A stretch of DNA of 64,000 bases from Zygotorulaspora mrakii (Eukaryota; Ascomycota; Saccharomycetes; Saccharomycetales; Saccharomycetaceae), in contig NC_050724.1 in assembly GCF_013402915.1 (NCBI RefSeq), positions 372,001 through 436,000 of the forward strand, in the 5' to 3' direction. Shown one piece after another: positions 57,416-64,000 of this stretch. The notes beneath the pieces are model-generated. The model made no database searches, was not told the origin of the DNA, and was given only the letters and a program-made list of their open reading frames with translations. The position numbers and the translations under genes were made by a program. The first letter of the stretch is position 1. Each line of letters starts with the position of its first letter.

Positions 57416-57543
57416 TATTTTAATCAAGCGTATCGTCAAACCTATTAGAAGCGAATATATATACATACGTATCTCTCTTGGCTTCGGCTGTATACTTTTT
57501 ACTGACTTGTTAGTTAATGAATTGTTTGCTTTTCGTTTAAATT

Positions 57544-59130
57544 TCAATTGATGTCTCCATGAGATATGCCTAGCTGCACAATAGCATAGACGTTTAAGAA
57601 TGATAAAAAAATCCAAATCAAAACTGCAGCAATTGTCGTAAACCAATTGTTTGCCATGTTAACTTTTCTGGTCACAGAACCATCTTCATCTTTAACTTCA
57701 GCGTTCATTATAGATTTCTTGCAAGTGAAATAAATTAATGGTGCTACCAAGAATGGTAATAAAATAGACAATACAACTTGTGAAGCATTCAGAGCTTTGG
57801 ATAATGCAGGTCTACCGATGCATATAGAGACAACAAGACATGGTATCATAGATATAGCTCTTGTTACAAGCCGTCTCTTCCAAGGGACCAATTTCCAATT
57901 GATGTGTCCTTCACATACAATCTGTCCTGCAATGGTACAAACAACACCAGCAGATTGTCCACTCAATAACAATGCCACCATAAAAACGGTACCTGCGGCA
58001 GGTGCTAAAGTTTTGGAAAGTAAATCATGAATGGTGTACAAATCAGCATCAGCAGCGCCTTCTGTTCCATACAAGGTAGCTCCGGATACGATTAAAATCG
58101 AGCAATTGATGAATAGAGCTAATGTGAATAAGGTCAATGCAAGTTCAACGAAAGAGTATTTCATACAATATCTTATCGCTGCTAGAGATGGCTTGTAAGA
58201 GAAATACTTGGTCTCCAATACTTCTTCTTTCGATTTCTTGTCAGCAAGATCGGAATCAGAAATCGAATAGTTACCATGACTAACGTCATATTCCAATAAC
58301 CTTGGCTGAACCAACCCTGAACCCAAAAACAGAGAATGTGGCATAACAGTAGCACCGAGGATACCAATAGCAGTATACAATCCATCATGCTCAAACATTT
58401 GAGAAGAAGGCACGAAGCCCCTAAATATACGTCTTACTGAAGTGGTCTTTGGAATATATGCGAGCTCAACCGCAAAACATATGCACACTCCTAGAACAAG
58501 TAGAGCAACACCATATTCAAACATTTTGATAAATCGGATCGAAGAGGTACCAGGCTTGTAAACGAACATAATCGCGAAAACATCTATAACTGTTATGACC
58601 ACACCAGCTGGCAATGGAACTTTTATCAGAATATTTAGAGCGATTGCAGTACCAATGACTTCAGCAATATCAGTAGCTATAATGGCGCATTCGGCAAAGA
58701 AATACAGAGTCAAGTTCATCCATCTGGGCAAATATGCTCGACATGCACGCGATAAATCCAATCCAGTAACTGAGCCAAGTTTAATACATAAGCATTGCAG
58801 AAAAATAGCAATGAAATTTGACATTAGAATTATGCAAAGTAATGAGAATTGGTTTGAAGCACCCGCACTTACCGACGTGGAATAATTACCAGGGTCAATA
58901 TATGCAACACTCACCATTAGACCAGGGCCAACAAACTTCAAATATTTGAAGAAACTTTTCTTGAGAGTTTCCATTATACTGACATCTTTGTGACTTCCCT
59001 CTGAAACTTCGATTTGCTCTTCAATAATGAATGTATCCTTGACATTCCAATCATCGTTAGACCTTGGGCTATCAGTCCTTTGAGGGTCTGCAATCCTGCT
59101 AGTGCTCTCTTGCGGACCTGAGGATTCCAT
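57544..59130 (-). CDS. SMF1: NRAMP divalent metal transporter Smf1
   Basis: The protein has 528 residues from the ATG at 59130. The frame remains open for 54 codons upstream but without ATG; S. cerevisiae Smf1 has 575. NRAMP marks are the TM1 metal site DPGNYSTSVSAGASNQFS, the TM6 motif MPHSLFLGSGLVQPR, and the transport signature around GQSAGVVCTIAGQIV. The sequence is close to Smf1 across the membrane core (AYIPKTTSVRRIFRGFVPSSQMF). It imports Mn2+ and other divalent ions with protons. In S. cerevisiae it is sent to the vacuole through Bsd2 and Rsp5 when metals are ample. It converges with HRP1 (128 bp). The upstream gap is 1.38 kb. Confidence 0.93.
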   Translation of the reverse strand: MESSGPQESTSRIADPQRTDSPRSNDDWNVKDTFIIEEQIEVSEGSHKDVSIMETLKKSFFKYLKFVGPGLMVSVAYIDPGNYSTSVSAGASNQFSLLCIILMSNFIAIFLQCLCIKLGSVTGLDLSRACRAYLPRWMNLTLYFFAECAIIATDIAEVIGTAIALNILIKVPLPAGVVITVIDVFAIMFVYKPGTSSIRFIKMFEYGVALLVLGVCICFAVELAYIPKTTSVRRIFRGFVPSSQMFEHDGLYTAIGILGATVMPHSLFLGSGLVQPRLLEYDVSHGNYSISDSDLADKKSKEEVLETKYFSYKPSLAAIRYCMKYSFVELALTLFTLALFINCSILIVSGATLYGTEGAADADLYTIHDLLSKTLAPAAGTVFMVALLLSGQSAGVVCTIAGQIVCEGHINWKLVPWKRRLVTRAISMIPCLVVSICIGRPALSKALNASQVVLSILLPFLVAPLIYFTCKKSIMNAEVKDEDGSVTRKVNMANNWFTTIAAVLIWIFLSFLNVYAIVQLGISHGDIN

Positions 59131-60508
59131 TGTGTTACTGGTGCCTTGAGAATTGATCTTGCCCTTCTTTACTTGAGGCACCTTCCTTTTATACAACAAT
59201 GCTGCAAGACGCTGAGATGTGGCCAGCCCGAAATTCCAAACACTGCAGTGTGTCGTCGGCTTTAGGATAGTTGGTTTTGGTGATTGTGCCAAAGTAGCCT
59301 AGCCATTCATTCTCGCGAAAAATAGGTGCAACAACGGATCAACTAAGGGTAATACGGATACAATCCATATCTTGATCGCAGATTTGGGCTTACAAAAGAA
59401 CTTTGTGTTTCTTGAACACCCATTTTGAATTGTAGTAAGGCAGCTTTCCTGTTACTGATGACAACGGTAGACTGAAGAACGTTCCTGATCGTACTCGTCT
59501 TACCTAGAGATTATTATCGAGTCAACAGGGAACTCAACAACTTACTTAAGTAGTCTAATACGCACTCTGTGAAATCACTAGCCCCTACTTAATCTAGATT
59601 AGTTGAACTTTTGGTATATATGACGGTGCTCAGTTCTTATGTGCATGCAGCATTTTTTTATTGGAGGGCCGAGGATATCCATGAGTTACGCAACCTGAAA
59701 CCATCCCAGAATCGTTAGTTTCAGCAAGATTGTCTAGTCCCGTCTTATCCCTTTCCTGCTTTTTCTTGAATCTCTTTTGAATGATTATTCATCCTGCTTG
59801 CCCTTGATCAAGATCTCGTACAATCCTGTTCAAAATAATCTTTTAGGGGAGGAGCTATCGTTGGCCCTACTCACACTTTGACGTAAAGAATCCAAATAAT
59901 GAGAATGTTCTTTTTCGCTCTTTAAACCGCCGATGGCTTCGAGGTGCAGTGCTTTTAATTGGAAGGGCAGTTGCGATGACAAGATATTGAATTACGAAAT
60001 AACAAGGTTGTAGAAGTAGCTGAGACTTGTTTATCGCAAATCATGCTAGACCATGACAGGGCTAGACAAGACATATTTCAGTTACTTGCAGGCTTCCACA
60101 GATCTACTTCGAATCTCTAGTATGTGTAGTATGTGTATAGTAAGCTGGAGCAGGCAAGGTTTGGTTCACATAATAGTCTCAACAAGCGTATATGCAGTGT
60201 GCTGCCGCACTAATGGTGGAATGAAAGAAACGAAGTAAGAAGCTTGCGGTGTACGATAAAGTAGAGGTGATATATGAAGGAGAAATGATTCACAGAAGAT
60301 GGGCACGGACGTGAAAAAATATTTACTTATATTCTATCGAAGGCTTAACGCAGCAGATGCCCACAGTCTCGACACATTTGCGAGCATTCCAACACCAAAA
60401 TTAAAAAGATTTCCAAAAAGGCGGCTGAATCTTAATTGAACTTTGTATTAATTGCAAAATGAGTAGATAATAAAATGTACACAAAATATCCTAAGATTAG
60501 TGAAATAT
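59131..60508. other. 1.38-kb gap between SMF1 start and RPS19 stop
   Basis: This is the largest gap in the window. Frames inside (for example 60053-60238) have no recognisable content. It must include the SMF1 promoter and RPS19 terminator. Noted sites are a perfect 12-bp palindrome TAATCTAGATTA (59590-59601), CCGCCGA near 59928 and GGCGGCT near 60421 (both URS1-like cores, imperfect). No tRNA, LTR or known ncRNA signature was seen. Confidence 0.5.
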
Positions 60509-61357
60509 TTATTCGTCTTCTTCCAAAGTTTGAGCGGCGATACGGTCCAAATCTCTTTGACCGTTTTCAGAGATTCTTCTACCACCCTTTGGAGAGTGTT
60601 CAACGACACCGATCTTTTCTAATGCTTGCAAAACCTTTCTGTTGACGGAGCCCGAAGCATTGACGTGCTTGGAAGGTCTGGAACCTCTGCTCTTAGCACC
60701 ACCGTAAAGCTTGTTCAACTTACCGACGCCGACTTCTTTTCTCATGTAAATGTGTCTAGCAACGGAAGCGGCACGCTTGTAGAACCAACCTTCAGCATCT
60801 TGTGGAGGCATTTCGTTACCAGCAGAGGTCTTGACAATGTCAACGTAACCTGGAACGTCTAACTTACCTTGTCTTTGCAAGAAAGAAGCGTAAGCATTGA
60901 TGAATTCTTGAGCAGCAACGTCTCTGTAAAAAATGAAGGGGAAAATATTGTTAGTAAAATTAACGTTCCAATTCCACGTAAGAGTCTGAAAATTGAATGA
61001 ATTCAAAATTAAATGGATCCTACGTCTGCGCTGGCTTTTTCCTTAGTGTTCTGCTAAAATTGACTGCTTCCCTTCTTCTGATGTCTTTTGTTTGGTTCAA
61101 TCTATCTTGCTATGGCACTGCGCATTCCACAGTTCTACCAATGATACTGATGGCTCGTTCGCTGCCATGAAAATGTCTCTATTAATTCACTTTTGTATCT
61201 CCTCGAGTCCCTATCTATACTGTAACTTGTGGATTTTCCTTTCATACAACCATTCGCTCATTTGCTCTGGCATCCGTTTATTCATTTATTTTCATCCATT
61301 CACTCATTCGTGCTTGATTCGCTATATTTATACGTACCTAACTGAAACACCTGGCAT
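60509..61357 (-). CDS. RPS19: 40S ribosomal protein S19 (eS19), spliced
   Basis: The CDS is complement(join(60509..60923, 61338..61357)), 144 residues, the S. cerevisiae length. Exon 1 codes MPGVSVR with the codon split at AG|A, where S. cerevisiae has MAGVSVR. The rest is nearly identical (DVAAQEFINAYASFLQRQGKL, NEMPPQDAEGWFYKRAASVARHIYMR, GGRRISENGQRDLDRIAAQTLEEDE). Without splicing the frame would begin with an unrelated intron-coded sequence. eS19 is needed for 18S rRNA 3' maturation and the 40S head. It is the single counterpart of RPS19A (YOL121C) and RPS19B (YNL302C). It sits in tandem with RPL18. Confidence 0.97.
60924..61337 (-). other. RPS19 intron
   Basis: The intron is 414 nt. 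Reading the minus strand, the donor is GTACGT (61337-61332), the branch site TACTAAC (61-base-strand positions 60956-60950) and the acceptor TACAG at 60924. GTACGT is a rarer donor than GTATGT but known in yeast ribosomal genes. Confidence 0.95.
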
Positions 61358-62173
61358 AATGTCCTATTGATTCTCTCTTTCTTTACAAACCCTCTGACAG
61401 TACTTAAGAAATGCCTTTACACTTCTTAATACCATTCAAAATCTGCACTAGCTTACTTACCCATTCACCATCAAACCGTGCGCAACCACCGATTGTTGAT
61501 ACTTCCCACACTTACCAGAGCACTAACTGGAATTGTCCCAAGTTACCACCACACCCAGTGTCAGACGAAACTTTCTCGGCCTAGCGAGGGGAAAGAGGCT
61601 CCTTCCAGCCTGTCGGCGTAGACTAGATCTGCCACTAGGACAGAGACACCCTCGCACCGAGATCTTTCCATTACGCAGCCAAACGAGAACGGTTCCCCTC
61701 TGCAGCTAGAAGGACGAAATGCCGCTAAACCATCTCCAAGCTTGCGGCCGGTCTAACAACAGCTAATACGATGACGCGAAAAAAAATGAAAATATTCAGA
61801 AAAGCAAAAATGCATGGATGTTATGTTTGGAGAGGTATGGGTTCACCAAGTCCTGAAAACAGTCCCTCGTAGGAGTATTTTTGTCTGGAGTTGTACATGG
61901 TGTATAAACCTGGAAAGTAAAGAGGCATAAGGCGTGGTGGATATAAGATATTCGAATTGAAAAGTTGAGTTACTCTGTTTAATATACATAACATGAAAGA
62001 TAAAAACTTATCGTAAAAATCAAATGCCAACTAATGCTTGTTTACTGCTACAAATAAACTTATACATGTAAATTTTATAGTAGAAAGAGTAAAACATTAG
62101 GTGACAAAATGAAAGTATTAAAGATGATAGTGGTTTAAAAGGTGAAGTATGTAGACATGTTCTTTTATCTAAC
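61358..62173. promoter_or_regulatory. RPS19 upstream / RPL18 3' region
   Basis: These 816 bp hold no gene. Two ACACCC motifs (61551-61556 and 61646-61651) lie about 195 and 290 bp before the RPS19 ATG, a common distance for Rap1 sites, though neither matches the full Rap1 consensus. The 61540-61760 segment is GC-richer than its surroundings. Confidence 0.45.
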
Positions 62174-63494
<1,321 letters not shown>

Positions 63495-64000
63495 TTAAAA
63501 TTTACGCATTCCAATGCCAACACAGTAGTATCGTACCATTAAGAAGCAAATTGCGCCTGCGGCCATTAATGTAGAAACGTATGCGATGAATTTATTATAC
63601 TCCGAAACCGAACCACCACCAATGATGGAACCACCGATAGGCAGTACTGCTAGCGTAAGTAGTGCCTGTAGACAGTATGCCGTTGAGTACCTCTTGCCGA
63701 AATCTTCTGTTTTTGATATTTGCCCTATGCATACAGGAGTAAGGGAAAGAATGGAGCCTGTTGAGAATCCATACACGCAGACATAGGCCCACAAGGCACC
63801 GATGTGCCCGCCAAAAGGTAACCAAATAATAAAGTCAGACAATGCTGCTATGGAAACGGTCAGAATAACAATGTTGAATCTGCCCATGTATCTGTCTGCC
63901 ACGTAGCCTGGAATGTACCTACCTAGAATCCCCACAGCATTCGTTACGGTAATCAAGGCATAAGCGATTGTTTCATTATTACCTCTCATCAGGGCGTAAG
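63495..64000 (-). CDS. MCH4: MFS monocarboxylate-transporter-like protein Mch4, C-terminal part
   Basis: The frame is open from the window edge to a stop at 63495 and gives about 167 residues of a protein of about 500. The ATG at 63989 is internal: coding continues upstream (codons for Tyr-Ala-Leu). Visible are four or five membrane spans and the MFS motif [23 protein letters not shown], then [25 protein letters not shown], typical of MCT-like carriers. Mch proteins of S. cerevisiae resemble animal monocarboxylate transporters; Mch5 carries riboflavin but no substrate is settled for Mch4. The place after RPL18 matches YOL119C. Confidence 0.87.
   Translation of the reverse strand, partial: YALMRGNNETIAYALITVTNAVGILGRYIPGYVADRYMGRFNIVILTVSIAALSDFIIWLPFGGHIGALWAYVCVYGFSTGSILSLTPVCIGQISKTEDFGKRYSTAYCLQALLTLAVLPIGGSIIGGGSVSEYNKFIAYVSTLMAAGAICFLMVRYYCVGIGMRKF

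Noticed and set aside
59252..59292. Longer SMF1 start using the open frame up to 59292
   Set aside because: There is no ATG in the extra 54 codons. A TTG start would be exceptional, and the ATG at 59130 gives a full NRAMP protein.

Overview
The window is nuclear DNA of a budding yeast (Saccharomycetaceae). The genes are compact and almost all intronless. The four introns I can place use yeast signals: GTATGT or GTACGT donors, a TACTAAC or CACTAAC branch site, and an AG acceptor. I recognise 38 protein genes, the first and last cut by the window ends. I saw no tRNA or rRNA gene, transposon, LTR, centromere or CRISPR array by eye. ATG starts were chosen throughout, because several of the longest open frames begin at TTG or GTG.

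Gene content and order are the strongest clue to origin. Read left to right, the genes interleave two S. cerevisiae segments, YOL141W to YOL119C (chr XV) and YNL323W to YNL301C (chr XIV). Each series keeps its own order and every gene keeps its orientation. That is the arrangement expected of a lineage that did not undergo the whole-genome duplication (for example Zygosaccharomyces, Torulaspora, Zygotorulaspora or Lachancea type). I cannot name the species.

Layout. 0-9.5 kb: PPM2/TYW4 (3' part), LEM3, ARG8, KRE1, VNX1, CDC33. 9.9-19 kb: YNL320W-like hydrolase, RTC1, HXT14-like sugar transporter, PFS2. 19-30 kb: PFK27, MED7, HRT1, PHA2, ATP11, DAL82, EMW1, RFA2 (spliced). 30-41 kb: GAS4, SKP2, ZIM17, STB1, ALR1, KRI1. 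41-50 kb: VPS68, a large convergent gap, MCK1, MRPS18, RPL25 (spliced), BXI1, MDH2. 50-64 kb: TRM13, YPT11, TRM11, HRP1, SMF1, RPS19 and RPL18 (both spliced, in tandem), and the 3' part of MCH4.

The genes do not form a pathway. They are a normal eukaryotic mix: translation and ribosome assembly (CDC33, RPL25, RPS19, RPL18, KRI1, TRM11, TRM13, MRPS18), mRNA 3' processing (PFS2, HRP1), transcription (MED7, STB1, DAL82), cell wall (KRE1, GAS4), ion transport (VNX1, ALR1, SMF1), metabolism (ARG8, PHA2, PFK27, MDH2) and ubiquitin ligases (HRT1, SKP2).

Novelty, where there is any, is in the spaces between genes. The main points are a roughly 590-base ATG-free leader before HRP1; a pentanucleotide array upstream of KRI1 that spells overlapping PAC motifs; a cluster of perfect hairpins in an 823-bp convergent gap; an orphan URS1 plus TATA pair in a 1.1-kb gap; an 11-bp-period array in the MDH2 leader or promoter; three tiny uORFs before VNX1; and a GC-rich island over MDH2 and TRM13. 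I found no convincing undescribed multi-gene system.
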